Below are positions 44,336-56,770 of a stretch of 64,000 nucleotides of DNA, piece by piece. The notes beneath the pieces were generated by a model. That model was given only the letters and a program-made list of their open reading frames with translations. It ran no database searches and was not told the origin of the DNA. The position numbers and the translations under genes are program-made. Each line of letters starts with the position of its first letter. Position 1 is the stretch's first letter. The stretch is from Mytilinidion resinicola (taxonomy: Eukaryota; Ascomycota; Dothideomycetes; Mytilinidiales; Mytilinidiaceae). The stretch lies in contig NW_022985452.1 of the NCBI RefSeq assembly GCF_010093595.1, positions 967,405 through 1,031,404 of the forward strand, given 5' to 3'.

Positions 44336-44633
44336 TTGCTGCAAGGTATTGGCAACGTGGGTTCCACGAGAAAACATACCAGCGACTCAGTTCGCGTTCT
44401 GCCCAAGGCTTCAGCTTTCCGAGCTTTAGGTATTAAATAAACAGCAGCACCCAGATCTGCGCCATATCATCCAGAATCTGACCTTTTCTTCCCGTCTATT
44501 ACCCAAAAAAGATCCACTCCCTTACCATTCGTGGTGTACGTCTTGTCATCGTGTCTACTAGGATTTCTCTGTTAGTTTCAGGTCGGTCCTCGGATTCTGG
44601 TGGCGTCCTTCCAGAAAGCTTTTTGGCAGCATC

Positions 44634-46139
44634 ATGAGGGTCAGCATACTTTCAGCCCTCACGCTCCTCTTCCGAGCATTGGCGTCTGCAGCTCCTGCTC
44701 CTGTCCCTCAAGAAGCAGTATCAACAACCACCCTTCCGGACGGCGCTACTACAGTGTTGCCGGTTGTTGCGTCGACAAACACCTCAGTCGCTAGTGATCA
44801 ACTTGATGATCTTGCTTCGTTTGCCGCTGACTATACAAACTCGACGTTCAATGAAGCAAGTAGCAAGCAAAAAAGAGGAGGATGTACACTCAGCAACTTG
44901 TCCATTCGGAGAGAATGGTGAGTCCACCCCACGGCAGTATTCTTGCCCCGCTGAACGTGCTGTCGTTACGCTGCCACGCCACATTGTTTTTTTGAGACAT
45001 TAACCGCTGACCATTCAAAAGGGGTACTCTCTCAGCGACTGAGCAAGAAGCTTACACAAAAGCTGCACTTTGCCTCCAGGCAAAACAAGCAAAAACTCCT
45101 TCGAGCCTAATCCCTGGAGCCAAGAGTCGGTTCGATGACTTCGTCGGAACTCACATCAACCAAACCATGACCATCCATTACACCGTGAGAAACCCTCCTT
45201 GGCCTGGTCCACAGCAATCAGCTTGGTACGTTATGGCAGTGACTCACTTATCGAGTAGGGAACCTTCCTCGCTTGGCACCGGTACTTCACCTGGTCGTAT
45301 GAGCAGGCATTGCGCAATGAGTGCGGGTATACTGGTACTCAGCCATACTGGAATTGGGGCAAGACCGCTGAAACAGGCGTTGAATCGTCTCCCATCTTTG
45401 ATGGATCGGCCACGTCCATGTCCGGCAACGGCGCTTATGTCGCTGGTGAAGGTAATGTTGTTCTAGGTGGAAATGGCCTGCCGGATCTACTCCTTCCTCG
45501 CGGGTCGGGAGGCGGATGCGTCACAAGTGGTCCTTTTAAAGACATGAAGGTGAACCTCGGACCAGTTTCTCTTGGCTTGACCAATGGGACCAGCGAATCG
45601 AACGGAGATGGTCTGTCATACAACCCGCGTTGTCTGAAGCGCGACCTTACCACCGCTGTCAACCAAAAGTATGCAAATGCGACGGCCATCGTTAACCAGA
45701 TCCTCAAGCCGAAGGATGTGTACGACTTCCAGATGACGATGCAAGGTTACCCTGGCAGTGGAAACATTGGTGTTCACGGTGGTGGTAAGTCCTCAACATG
45801 TCCATATCTCTAAGTCTGCATCTGACTCTAACTCTTCCAGGTCACTATACTATCGGAGGTGACCCAGGCCGTGACTTATTCGTCTCCCCTGGCGATCCTG
45901 TTTTTTATCTGCATCATGGAATGATTGATCGCACTTGGTGGATCTGGCAAACCTTAGATATTCAGGAACGGACCGGTGCGCAGGGTATCTCAGGGACTGG
46001 AACTTTCCTCGACTCTCCTCCATCTGCCAACACGACGCTTGATACTGTTATAGACCTTGGATATGCCGCCGGCCCACCAGTCACTATGCGCGATCTGATG
46101 AGCACGACATCCGGCCCGTTTTGCTACATCTATCTATAG
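44634..46139 (+). CDS. Secreted tyrosinase (type 3 copper oxidase)
   Basis: Four exons (44634-44917, 45022-45184, 45259-45784, 45841-46139; introns of 104, 74 and 56 bp) give 423 residues. A signal peptide covers about 1-20. The CuA site is THINQT-IHYTGTFLAWHRYF (His139, His147, His156), assembled across intron 2. The CuB site is HGGGH (His322, His326) plus LHHGMIDR (His350), assembled across intron 3. NPRCLKRDLT and PYWNWG are further family blocks. Such enzymes oxidise phenols to quinones, in cell-wall melanisation, defence or secondary metabolism. There is no C-terminal lid domain, so this is the short secreted class. Two MITE-like elements lie upstream. Confidence 0.93.
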
Positions 46140-46862
46140 ATGGCCGTCGAGATGCAAAAAGAATTGTAACTAGAGTCCTCTCTTGTCATTCATTCATACT
46201 TGGGTGGGACTAGCGTTGGAGATTTGTACATACACTTTCCCAGCTAAAAGCTATACGTTGTAATTCTACCTCTTGTAATAAGATAACTAGTTATCAGCTC
46301 TTTAAACGGTATCCTCTGTCCTGATAATATAGACTTGGTATAGAACCCGAATACTCATCGTTTGTTTGAGGAAGTAAACTTCGCGTACTAGCTACCCTTC
46401 AGAGCTCGCATAATACCGCAAAGCACCTCCGTTCCTGATCGAACAAGAGATGCAGACGCATTGATGATTTCAGTAGAGGGTTTTAATATATTGGAATCTT
46501 CGACTCTCATAGTCTAGCCATTACCAAGCGTACTCTCATCCTCGTGAAGGCGGCGGATAACTATGAGTAGATCGTAGATGGAAGGTTCCGTTGCGGGTAG
46601 ATGGATTTGTAGCAGAGTGCAAATATCAGGAGCGGCCTCGCTACGAGGAGTCTGGCCGATCAAAAGGTAGGCCAGACTTCACTACTTAGAATTGAACATC
46701 GCGTGTAGATATCTAGAAGCTCATAGGGGTACCCCATGCAGTGGTAAACGAAAGTGCACAGAAGTATGGGTTGTCACCGGAGGCCTCTGAAATCTTAAGA
46801 AAGGCGCTTGGCAAACGTAAGTTGGCCGCTTGAAAGCTTGCCCGGATTGTCCCAACCTTTCG
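46140..46862. other. Intergenic region between convergent genes
   Basis: 3' flanks of the tyrosinase (+) and HET (-) genes. AT-rich, no gene or repeat recognised. Confidence 0.6.
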
Positions 46863-48995
46863 CTAGTCTAGCCATATCCTTTCCCTAGAACATTCTGGCA
46901 TAAAATCCGGCCCTGGGCTGTTTGTTTCCACATTCCAGATCAATGGATGAGGATCCCCGTTGAAATATACGAACACTATGCCCGCCTTCTCGTACAACAC
47001 GTCGTTGTTGGCAGCATCGTACTTCATAATTACCATAGCAGTCATGCAGAATTTTTCGGATTTCCACCACCGACTCAAGAGCAGCAACATTAACTGCACC
47101 GTGTCGCGTTGCATTGAGACAAAAACACCCCGTTTCTTGGTAATAGTATAGGCGGCTTTCAACAACCGCTTGTCGACACTGAAGCAAGGAAACTGCAGTT
47201 TCTCCTGAGAGTCGCAGATGAAGATATCTTCGAGGTCGTAAAGAGGGACGTCGAGATTAGTGATCCAGCCATCTATTACCAGCCTCGGAGGTATAGGGTC
47301 TTGAAGATACCTCTCTACAATCGCATCCCTATTATCTTCCCAAGCTAGGAGCGGCTCGTTGGGGTATTGGACGTATAGCTCCACGCAAGCGGCGTATTGG
47401 GGAGTGCTTGAACTCGAAAATGTAAGTGTGTTGAAAATGTAGGGCGGCGCAAATTCGAATTTCAAGGAATTTGAGATCTTCCATCCAAGCCAGGTCCAGC
47501 TAGGGAATTGTCGCCGTCGTGATGCGGATCCAACTTGAGTCACTATTGTTTTTACAATCCGGTTGTGTCCCATAACGTCATCGTATATGGCATCATTGAT
47601 TGCCCAGATCATTCCAAACGTCAATACGTCGGTATGTTTCAATTCGGAGGAGTAGAGAAAGATGCCAAAGAAATTATGCACAGGTTTGGGACCACTTCCC
47701 GTAGGCATAGCAAGTGCCCGTAGAACCCCCTGAAATGCATTTAGGGCATCTGTTTCATAAGTCAAGCTTCTCCGGGCGTAGTCGTTCACAACGTTTTCGA
47801 ACGGAGTTGGTTGAGTGCCTGGATCATCGGATGCAAACGTTTTCGGAACTGTTAATATAGATCCCCGCACCTTTTGCTTTTCAGGACGGTGCAAAATGTC
47901 CAAGGGGATAGAGATGCTCTCTTGGCAGTGCATCCCTCGACACTGAAAAAACACCTGGCTGTCCGTGAACATCAAACACCGGCGTGAAAGAAGCGCTTCT
48001 TGGTAGGTCCAACCTCTGGTATTCCACAATGAATGAGTGATCTCGTGTGCGGCATTGGAGAGAAACGGGTAAAACGTTTGATCCTCGACCGTAACCGAGG
48101 GATAGGTCCTTCGAGGGTTCCCGTTCACTCCTGGTAATCCATATGAAGGGTCTTTGCCAGACGCAGCAATGAGCGTTAGCTCAGAGTGCTTAAAGATCAT
48201 GTTCATGTTCCCAATTTGAACGGCCTTTGCAGCCTCGTCGGTCTGTGGAATGCAGTATCTGTCGACCCACAGATATCGATATCCCAGACGTAGAGTGACA
48301 GAAATAGAGTCCTCAATGACAGCGGGGAGAAGGGTCGGGAGAGCTCCGTCTGCGCTCAGAGAATCAACATTTGCCGTACCCCAGACATAGCTCAGTGTCA
48401 GAAAGACATTTCCTGCATCCTCATAAATCCAAGGGACGACTGTTCGGGATTGACAGTCGATAACCTGGAATGAGGGTAGTTGCGGAAGCGTTGGAGTTCT
48501 ACACAGCTTCGAATGGTGATTTTCGCAGAAAAGGAGCCACTCCGTTACTTTCGCATAATCAACGACGGCGGATGGTGGTTGGAGGTAGCTGTTCCGGTGA
48601 CTGAAGAAGAATCTTCCAAACGAACGACCACAGTGTATGTAGTCGGTCGGTGGATCGTATCGCTCTGAAGAATCGCGCGGATCCTTAGGCAACACTAGGA
48701 AGATGATAGAAGTATCGGATAGACCTTCGACGTTGAACATTCTAGCCGCGGAAATAACCTCAACCTTGTACGCCCTTCCGAGCTCCTTTGTGATATCCAC
48801 ACCTACAGATGTTCTTAGGCTTCGTAGCTCGCGGAAGAACGGACAAAGTGAACAGTTCTCAGACTGAATATTCAGGATGGTACCAATGTGAATAAATCTC
48901 TTTCGTCGTTTCAACTGAGCCTGACTGGGCGGGCGGAAACTCAGACATCTGCAAGAGCTGCAAAGTCCCGTCGCATCATTTCCCTTTGCCGACAT
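46863..48995 (-). CDS. HET-domain protein (heterokaryon incompatibility type)
   Basis: A single exon of 710 residues. A Cys-rich start (Cys12, Cys15, Cys17, then NCSLCPF around residue 48) resembles a small zinc-binding or redox motif often found before HET domains. The HET domain begins at about residue 199 with FLTLSYVWG and continues with YRYLWVDRYCIPQ, MNMIFKHSELTLIAASG and NTRGWTYQEALLSRRCLMF. HET domains trigger programmed cell death when unlike fungal strains fuse; many family members have no known partner. The C-terminal half (PSWTWLGWKIS and onward) is the usual variable part. Its gene neighbour 1 kb away is a STAND-N/ULD protein. No frameshift is visible. Confidence 0.93.
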   Translation of the reverse strand: MSAKGNDATGLCSSCRCLSFRPPSQAQLKRRKRFIHIGTILNIQSENCSLCPFFRELRSLRTSVGVDITKELGRAYKVEVISAARMFNVEGLSDTSIIFLVLPKDPRDSSERYDPPTDYIHCGRSFGRFFFSHRNSYLQPPSAVVDYAKVTEWLLFCENHHSKLCRTPTLPQLPSFQVIDCQSRTVVPWIYEDAGNVFLTLSYVWGTANVDSLSADGALPTLLPAVIEDSISVTLRLGYRYLWVDRYCIPQTDEAAKAVQIGNMNMIFKHSELTLIAASGKDPSYGLPGVNGNPRRTYPSVTVEDQTFYPFLSNAAHEITHSLWNTRGWTYQEALLSRRCLMFTDSQVFFQCRGMHCQESISIPLDILHRPEKQKVRGSILTVPKTFASDDPGTQPTPFENVVNDYARRSLTYETDALNAFQGVLRALAMPTGSGPKPVHNFFGIFLYSSELKHTDVLTFGMIWAINDAIYDDVMGHNRIVKTIVTQVGSASRRRQFPSWTWLGWKISNSLKFEFAPPYIFNTLTFSSSSTPQYAACVELYVQYPNEPLLAWEDNRDAIVERYLQDPIPPRLVIDGWITNLDVPLYDLEDIFICDSQEKLQFPCFSVDKRLLKAAYTITKKRGVFVSMQRDTVQLMLLLLSRWWKSEKFCMTAMVIMKYDAANNDVLYEKAGIVFVYFNGDPHPLIWNVETNSPGPDFMPECSRERIWLD

Positions 48996-50003
48996 GTTGA
49001 GACCGTATCCATCAAGAACGTTGTGGCCACTGTCTGAGGTAGCTTAGCAAGTTTACTGGGTGCTCAAACTGATTCAGTTGAGGTCCGTTTAAGTCTGTTA
49101 AGGCACCTCTGACGGCGGCAAGAAAGTGCACACTTCTATGAAGCGCTTTCTACTGCTCCCATCATCCGGGATCTGCCGAGTTGCGTGTGGAAAGGTCGAA
49201 ACCAGTATTGGAGACGTCGTAAGTTTCGTTCTTGCTGTTGTTGAGCGCAGCTAGATATGTAGGTAGCGGGACTTTGGTTGCAGGGTCCTATTGCACTGCC
49301 GCCACTGTGCACCACTGTGCCACCATGAAGTCCTGTTGCTTTTTTGCGCTAACTCAATGCAGACGTATGGCTTGGAAGGCTGTGATATCGGCTGTGCGCA
49401 CCAGTTTACCACTGCTTGGGGTACCCCCATGAGCTTTCGAACATCTACGCGCGATGTCAAGTTCCAGGCAGTGGAGTTTGGCCTACCTTTGATTGGCCAG
49501 CTTCCTTGTAGCGGGGCCGCCACCTGACGGTGGTATCTAGCTTCCAAAGCAAGACCCAAGCAGTGCTCTGTCCGTGTGCCTAGACTTATGGACTAGTACT
49601 ATGTATAACTCTGGATTCTGAATTACCCATTTCTTAGTCTGATATTCCCAGTGACACTTCTGCGAAACTGGTTGCGATTAATGGCTAATTCTTGGATTAC
49701 GCTTTGGAATAGCGGCAATCCATTGCAGCAGCTATTTCTGCGTGACGACTACGTAGAAAGAACGTGTTCATTTTGAATAGACTTAAGTTAACCGAAGGGT
49801 TCGCCTTTCCCATCTATCATGCTCTATTAAAACTCCACTTAGTTGCTTAATGACAGCGTGGTTTTAGTATTGAGAAAGGGCTCGGGCCTATTTGAACTTG
49901 ATTAAAGTATAGATGAGTATCATAGAACTCTGATGTCCCTACATTCGAAACGAAAGATTCGGGTTCTGGCAAAAGTACATCAGAGGTTGGTTCAAAGCGA
50001 AGC
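48996..50003. other. Intergenic region, no gene seen
   Basis: 5' flank of the HET gene and 3' flank of the ULD gene. Short open frames around 49232-49559 overlap on both strands and carry no motif. Confidence 0.6.
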
Positions 50004-51560
50004 TCATCTCAATTTGCTGTGCTGACTATGAACGCGCTCATGCCCTCCTGCGCATTTACATAAATATCTCAACGCCAACTGAGGAATCGGCACTCTGGAC
50101 TCGTGAAGCCAGGCATCGAAATTTCCCGCATTAGTCTTCCCATTACTCATCATATCGATTCCTCGCCGCCCGCTCAAATGTGAAGACTCGAGATTCCAGT
50201 ATTCTTCCCACCTGGTTGTAGAGTACCTCACGTTTTTGAATGCGTACTCATTATCTTTGCCTTGTGGGAGCTCGATTAGTATTAGTGTACGCAGCAGGTT
50301 AGAACTATGGCCAGGCTCGATAATCTCCATTGGGGCATCTACAGTTTTCCGTTTCTTCTCGGATCGCTCAAACCGTACATCGCAGTCACCACTATTTCAG
50401 ATTAGATTGAGCGCTTAAAGCTTAACTACACGGAAGCACTCGTTCGACTGACCAGATCCTTCCGCCATCCGGTATAAGGCTTGTCCGACTCGAATGACAA
50501 TGTGGCATAGGGCACTCCTCATCAAAGATTGGTCCAGCCACCAAAATGGCCATGGTTAGAGCGGTTCCTGGGCGTAAGCGGACATCCTCGGAGATGATCT
50601 GAGCACTGTTCCTCGTTGCGAATACCTCATAGTTTCCGTCCTTTACGGCGAGCGATCCAGGGCCTTCAAGGAATCGGTGTTTGAGAATAACTTCAAGATA
50701 GCCGTAGTCGTACTCGGAGAGAAAGGGAAACTTGAACCCCAGGGCATCTTCTATGGCAAGTGGCGCTTGAAAGAATGTCCACCGTGTATCTACCGCGCCT
50801 AAAGAGTCCCTGATATCGAGGACAACGCCATGTATCTGCTGTGTGGTGACACTGATCACAACGTGGTTAGTCCGAGCAAGGATTAACGAGGAATACTCGC
50901 GAAGTATACTTACCACATTTTTGCCACGGTATCACCAAGCGTGGCCAACGACGTTGTGAGCTCCCCACTAACCATTTGGAACATTTTGGCGAGCATAACA
51001 TGGGTTGTTCGTATAACAGCTGCTTGGGCTGTCACACTGTCTTTGATGTACTGCATGATGCTTCTTGTGCCATCTAGTCTCTCTCGAACGTGAAGACTAT
51101 CCGCCTCGATATTTTCCGATATGATATCCATCCTTTCAAGCCCATGTTCGGCCAACAACATGTTGATCGTTCCGATATGGATGTACAAGTAACTCTGCAG
51201 CTTGCCAATCTCCTTCTTGTGTCCAAGTGCCCATTGCAACTTATCCTTCGCAAGGCCCAGGCCACGCCGCTTCTCCCAGACTCCTAACCCATTCTCATAC
51301 TTCCTGATCTTTCCTAGAAACTGCTCCAAAGGCTGCCGGCAGCTAAGTGCTGCATACTTGATCGAATCGAGGCTCCCCGACGGGCTTCTACTAGGTTTCA
51401 ACTGGTCGATGTGCTTGAGAACACCGTCGAGGGTCTCAAGCTCGCGAATAACCTCTTGATACTCCGACTTCGAGCCCCCGGCTTCGCGGAGGGAGTTGAT
51501 GATGTCCGCAATAAGGTTGCCGACTGTGATAATGTCGCCGACGGAGAAACCGAACGACAT
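50004..51560 (-). CDS. Fungal STAND-N-like plus ubiquitin-like (ULD) domain protein
   Basis: Three exons (51560-50914, 50851-50453, 50391-50004; introns of 62 and 61 bp) give 477 residues. The N-terminus MSFGFSVGDIITVGNLI with GGSKSEYQEVIRELETL is the helical fungal N-terminal domain found in many STAND/NLR-like and ankyrin proteins. The middle (about residues 225-340) is a ubiquitin-like fold with VVLDIRDSLG and FFQAPLAIEDALGFKFPFL, the fungal ULD. The C-terminus is basic and polar, without NACHT or repeat domains. The second intron uses a GTCAGT donor. Function unknown; the domain pair suggests a signalling adaptor, possibly in self/non-self response given the HET neighbour. Confidence 0.83.
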
Positions 51561-52901
51561 TGTCTTACTCCGAGTCGCGGAAAAGGAATTTGCATAGAAA
51601 GAGACGAAAACAAGATAAGGTGGCAGCAACGCAAATAAGTTAGTTGGGCCTCAATTTAAGCTGCGCCACCACCTTCGATTCTCAGCCTTGTTGGCATGCA
51701 GGTTGATGCATGTCGATGGACCAGTCACGGTTGATGGGCCAGTAATAGAATAAGGCAACGAGGCAACAAGGCCTTAACAGGTATCGACCTTGAGAGTACG
51801 GCGCCTTTGCACATGCTGTGCTTAGCGTATTCTAGAAAAGCTGCGTAACAGAGACTTTAGTACCTTGCAGAAGGCTATTCAGGCCTTTCAGATGCATCTC
51901 ATTAACTTCCAGTACCGCACTCTATACTTACGGCCACCTGCACGTTAACCACAGCATGCGCAAAGGGGCTGTACGGAATCCTCTATGGGAATGATTGACC
52001 TTCCTAAACCATCTTATCAACTACGTCTGATTCTGCCCTTATGAGTTGTTCGTAGTCTATATTTACGAAAAGTATATGCTACCTCGGCTCTGACCTGTTC
52101 TGGTACTTGGGGAGTATTTTCTCGAGATCTTTATCCCAAAAGACCGGGTGCTTTAGCGCCAATTTCTCCTAAGCCGTCCTTGCTGGAGATATTCTACCAT
52201 TCCCACCCGTCACAAATCTGAGCCACCTCCATGAGTGAGAAATCAGATAAGGCAAAAAGCGAACGCCCTCTCCGCGAGACTCTAAGGGAGGATCACCTAG
52301 TAGAAAGAAAACAGCAAAATAAGGTCCTACGCACGCTAGGCACGTCAGGCGTTACTACTCCGCCTCTGTGACATAGCACTTCACTTTAGAGACCTCGTAA
52401 TGTTTTACCGCTCATATATCCTAAGAACTATTACACTAACGATTGATGTTCCTATCTCTCAGTCTGGTTCATTCCAATTCAAACCAAACTGAGATGTACA
52501 TACAAGCTCTCTATATGAGCATCTGGGATGATATTTTCGGGATCGAGAGATCCAAATTTGGGCCTGAGAATGTTAATAGTAGCTCTCTAATAACAGACTT
52601 CAATTAGCATATCTCATTCTGCATCGACCGAAGATCAACCAGCTCTTTCCCTTTATCTACCTCACTCCGTCGAAAACAGCACCATTTCTTCCGAGAGGCT
52701 TTTGCGGATGAGTCGAACTAAAGAACTACACTCTTCGATCTAGAACGCTAAGGGTATCTATCGCACCGCTCCGCTCCGCTCATGTAAATGCATCTCAAAT
52801 CTTCGAACTAGCACATCAGCAATTACTTTACTTACCAATCTCCTCCTCTAAATCTCACCCCTGACACCCGGGAGAGGATGGTCTCTTCCCTCCCCCCCAA
52901 A
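51561..52901. other. Intergenic region, AT-rich, no gene seen
   Basis: Upstream of the ULD gene and downstream of the bestrophin-type gene. AT-rich with many stops in all frames; no repeat structure recognised. Confidence 0.6.
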
Positions 52902-54108
52902 TTACTCAAACATCCCCCCATGCATACCGCTTCCACTCCTCTTCGCCTTCCACGCATCAAGAAGCACCATAACCTCCCGTCTCGTATCTTCAATAATCCC
53001 ATCCATCTTGATATCGTTCTTGTCATATCCAAACGGGTCTTCGAGTTGAACCCCTATCCCCTCAATCCCATACAGTGTGAATGCGACAATCGCAACAATC
53101 GGCACAGCCCACCACCCAAAGTCATCGACCGTAGCGAAGGGAAGGACGCAATTGAAGAGAGCAAGCACCTGTTTCTGATGAATCCTGTACGCATCCCCCA
53201 TTAGCAAATCGCCCGAGCCCATAAAACCTTACCACAGGGGTACACATACAAATGCGCCACCGGCATCGGCGTACTCCGAATCGTCTCCATCCTCCCATAC
53301 GCATCCACGAGCGTATTCACCTGCACCGTGAGCTGGCTCGCCTGCGGCCCATGCACCCACCCCCGCTCAAACGCGCGCCGGATATACGCCTCGACCAGCA
53401 CCGTCAGCTGCAGCGGCAGACTGAGCCCCTGGTCCTCGAACCCAACCAGGTGATCCGGCAGCAGCGAGATATACTCCGCCTTCGCCGCCGTGATCCCCTG
53501 CTCCACCTCGCCCTCCCCAGCACCCGCGCCATCCCCGTTGAGCGTAGACGCGGGCGGGATGTTATACTCCGCGCGCAGATTATGCTTCACCGCATACAAC
53601 ACCGCGACCAGCACACACACCGTCTTCTCCACATCCTCGCGCTCCGCCTCCGCCAGCACCTCGCCCGGCTTCGGCGTCGCGCTGACCAGGAAACTCCGCG
53701 TGAGGTTCCGCACGCACGTGCCGATCGTCGTCAAGCAGTTCCGGCCCGACCAGAACCGGTCGTAGCTCGTGCTGTTGCGGAACACGAGCATCAGCCCCAC
53801 CACGATGGACAGCGAGGGGATGATGAGCGCCGGCAGCCCGATGTTGCCGACGTGGCGGTCGAGGTAGACGATTAGCACCGTGAAGAGGGAGTGCAGGAGG
53901 ACGGGGACGGCGATGGAGGCGTGGACGGAGCCTGGGATATGAGTTAGCTACTTCAGGGGCTGATTGGGGGTGAGGTGGGGATTGAGGGGGAAAATGTGCC
54001 TTTTGAGACGCGGAGAACGAGTGGGATGCGGCGGGGTTTCTGCCGCGTGGCATGGGCGAGAGGGTAGGTCGGGCGGCGTTGGTGGTGGCGTGGGCGTTCG
54101 GGAGACAT
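52902..54108 (-). CDS. Bestrophin-type (UPF0187) anion channel
   Basis: Three exons (54108-54000, 53931-53250, 53184-52902) give 357 residues. The first intron (53999-53932) starts with GC, not GT (AAG|GCACAT...CCCAG), and restores SKGSVHA. The second is a standard GTATGT intron that restores PVAHLIHQKQVLALF. The protein has an N-terminal helix after SVHASIAVPVLLHS, the FRNSTSYDRFWSGR block, and C-terminal DDFGWWAVPIVAIVAFTLYGIEGI followed by LEDPFGYDKNDIKMD, all typical of the bestrophin/UPF0187 family. These form pentameric chloride or anion channels. Exon 2 is GC-rich. The fungal family often sits in the plasma membrane or organelle membranes. Confidence 0.88.
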
Positions 54109-54861
54109 GGTTGAGGGCTGATTGTAAAAGGAATTGGGAGAAATTGAAGAGGAGGAGGATGGGTGCAGAGAAGGTTGAGTTGAGGTCACGAATATGGAGT
54201 AGACGGGAGCTTGGATTTGTTGCATGCGCGGGGAGCGCCACTCCACTTTTTTGTTTCAGGGCTGGACCCTGCATACTTGGTGTGGGATTCAGGGTTTCCT
54301 TGTATATTTCAATATTTACAATGGCGATTCGCATGTTGGCTAGGTATGACTGCGAAGCTATCAAAGCAGTGTCGAGAAATGATCATAGAGTTGATTGATT
54401 AATAGCTTAGTAGGCTCCTGTCTCTTAGTTCATTGCACTGGTCCAGCAACTCTCCAATATGTTCATAAAACACATGCAAAGCAAGGCTCTTGTGTGCTCG
54501 TTATATCCAAAAATGCTATATCCAATGAACGATGCCAACAGGAGCCTTCCCCTATAGCAATATTCAATTATCTTCACCCAAAGGGCATACCCAAAATGCG
54601 CATGCGCCTCTCAAAGTCCCGCCCTCCCCATCCAAGGAAATCCGTGCAGCCAGGAAGAGATATGAGAGAAGATCCTAGTCCGAAGAACGCCAATGCCGTA
54701 AATAATGGATAATGCTCGCATAATTCAATACAAAAGGCGCTGTTGCCTTACCCACCCGAATGCACGTAGAAGACGCCGTTCATGGAAGCCTTCACGTTAA
54801 TCACCCATGGCGGGTGAAGGCAGCCAAGTCGATAGATAAGAAGACCAGCAGTGTTACAAAA
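54109..54861. other. Intergenic region, no gene seen
   Basis: 5' flank of the bestrophin-type gene and 3' flank of the FHA-RING gene. Nothing recognised besides short frames. Confidence 0.6.
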
Positions 54862-56770
54862 TCATGGCACGGCGGTTGTCGTTGAAGGCACGCTCAATGA
54901 CGAGGGAGTAGATGCCTCGTCAATGCCGCGTCGGACCGAACCCCGCCCAGCGCTGCCGTCAAAGACAAAAGGCCCGGCATCGTTCCGAGGAGTCATTGGG
55001 CACTCGGGAACGCGCTCGGGGATGAGCGCGTATTGTGAGGTGACGTCCGAAGTGGAACGGTTGGGGAAGAGCGCCGTGTTCTCCGTTGTAGCCGCAGCTT
55101 CCCTAACGATGTGTACGGGTTGCGATCCAGGAGGCGGAGAGTGTACAAGCCGCGAAGGACTTGTTTGCGGGGTAGATAACGTTGGCGGAGCTGGAGTCTG
55201 GATGCTTACAGTATCGTCTGGAATGATTGTTGAAATAGCAGCTTCTAGATCGCCCAAACTGAGGCGGCTATTTGGCGTGCGAGCGCCAGCTGCTACCACA
55301 GGGCTTGCTAGTGGCATCTGCGAAGCCCGAGGCGTGACATGTTTCGATGTGTCGCCCTTCTGCTCGTCTTTTTCGTCGGCATCTTCGTGTTCTGACTCCC
55401 AGTCCTCGGCGTCTGGTTCTTCGACATCGGCTTCGAGATCCGCCACCGCACGGCAGTTTGGACATAAGAAGTTGGGCCATGTCGGACCCTGGAGAATCGG
55501 GCGAATGCACTTGTAATGCCAAACATGTGAACATGGAGCCACAAACAACGATTGGCATGGCTGTTCATGTATCAGTATAACAGATTTCAACAACATGAAA
55601 GTCTAGGGAACCTCACCGCAATGGACATCAAACATATTGAGCACTCCTGAGAACTGTGCGTTGAGGCAGTGTCGGTGTCCTTTTTCGGTTTTGCCAAGTT
55701 GCGGAGTCTTTGATGTGTTTGTTTGCTGAAAGACGTTAGCTAAAGCTCCTGTAAATCAACAAACTGCCTTACTTGAATGTGTTTATGCTTTGCTGCCAAT
55801 TTCTATTACACTCTATGCGAATCTTGACGCAACGGAAAATCATCTCTTCTCCACCTCGGAAATCGATCCCAAGCTGCACGACATCTCCGTCCTTGACTTT
55901 GAAGGGCTTGGATTCTTGATTCGGTTGACTCAGCCGTATGTGGTTGAGAAAGGTCCCAGAGGAGCTCTTGACATCCCGAATATACCATTGCGAATCCGCG
56001 CACCAGAACTCGCAGTGTTTCCTGCTCACGACCTTGGACTTGAACCCAACTGCAGCCGCGGAAGGGACGTTGGCCGGTATTTCGGGAATATTGTCTCTCT
56101 CGGAATATCTTCCAACCCGTATTATAGCATCGTCATCTGGGAGCGTTCGGGATATGGTGGGGAATACCAACGAAGGTCTGCCAGCGCGGGGGTCGTGGTG
56201 GGGGATGAAACGGATAGAAGGGAAGGGTCGGTTTTGAGGGGTCTCGACGCTGTGTTCGGCCCCGTCCATGTTCGTTGGCGTCGGCCCAGACTGGTTTCGC
56301 ACAGAGAGTAACGGGGCTGCGGTCTCAGACCTGTTCCGGGTCATGGTAGGACTGTCGAGGAGGGCGCTGGAATCGAGCGAGTGTTGACGGGTGGGTATCC
56401 GGGACAAGACACTCCTACCGGCAACGGTGGGAAGCCAGCCGCTCGTCAATGGGGGATTCGCTTCAGTAGAGGTCGAAGGTTCGTGAGTGGGCAGTGGACG
56501 ATCGGAGTCGCGGGCGGCAGAGCTGGGGTTGACGCTGAGAAGAGCGCCGGCGGGCTCAGATGGCGAGCTCGCGGTTCTTGTAGGCGCGGGACGGGAATTA
56601 GCGGGAGGAGAGGGCGGAGAGGGCGGAGCAGGGCTCGAGTGAAGGTGATTGTGAGTGTATTGTCTGATGTAACTGAGACCCCTCAGGCGGGTCGAGCGCG
56701 AAGGCGTCGTCGGCGAGGCTGGTGAGGTGGTGGTGGACAGAGTTGGGGCCGAATGCGCAGTCGTGAACAT
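54862..56770 (-). CDS. FHA-RING ubiquitin ligase, Dma1/Dma2 type
   Basis: Three exons (56770-55773, 55725-55617, 55560-54862; introns of 47 and 56 bp) give 601 residues. After a Ser/Pro-rich N-terminus, an FHA domain covers about 200-315 with IIRVGRYSER, SKVVSRKHCEF, WYIRDVKSSSGTFLNH and LGIDFRGG. The RING lies at Cys361-Cys405: ECSICLMSIA joined across intron 2 to PCQSLFVAPCSHVWHYKC and FLCPNC. An acidic Ser-rich tail follows. Dma proteins bind phosphorylated targets through FHA and ubiquitinate them, acting at the spindle-position checkpoint, septins and exit from mitosis. Domain order and spacing match the family. Confidence 0.93.

Larger units (their letters stand above)
42993..44633. other. 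Divergent upstream region of the rhodopsin-type and tyrosinase genes
   Basis: No gene seen. Carries two related inverted-repeat elements (43193-43403 and 44121-44335) and an AT-rich TATTAAATAA (44431-44440) that might serve the tyrosinase promoter. Open frames here lack motifs. Confidence 0.6.
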
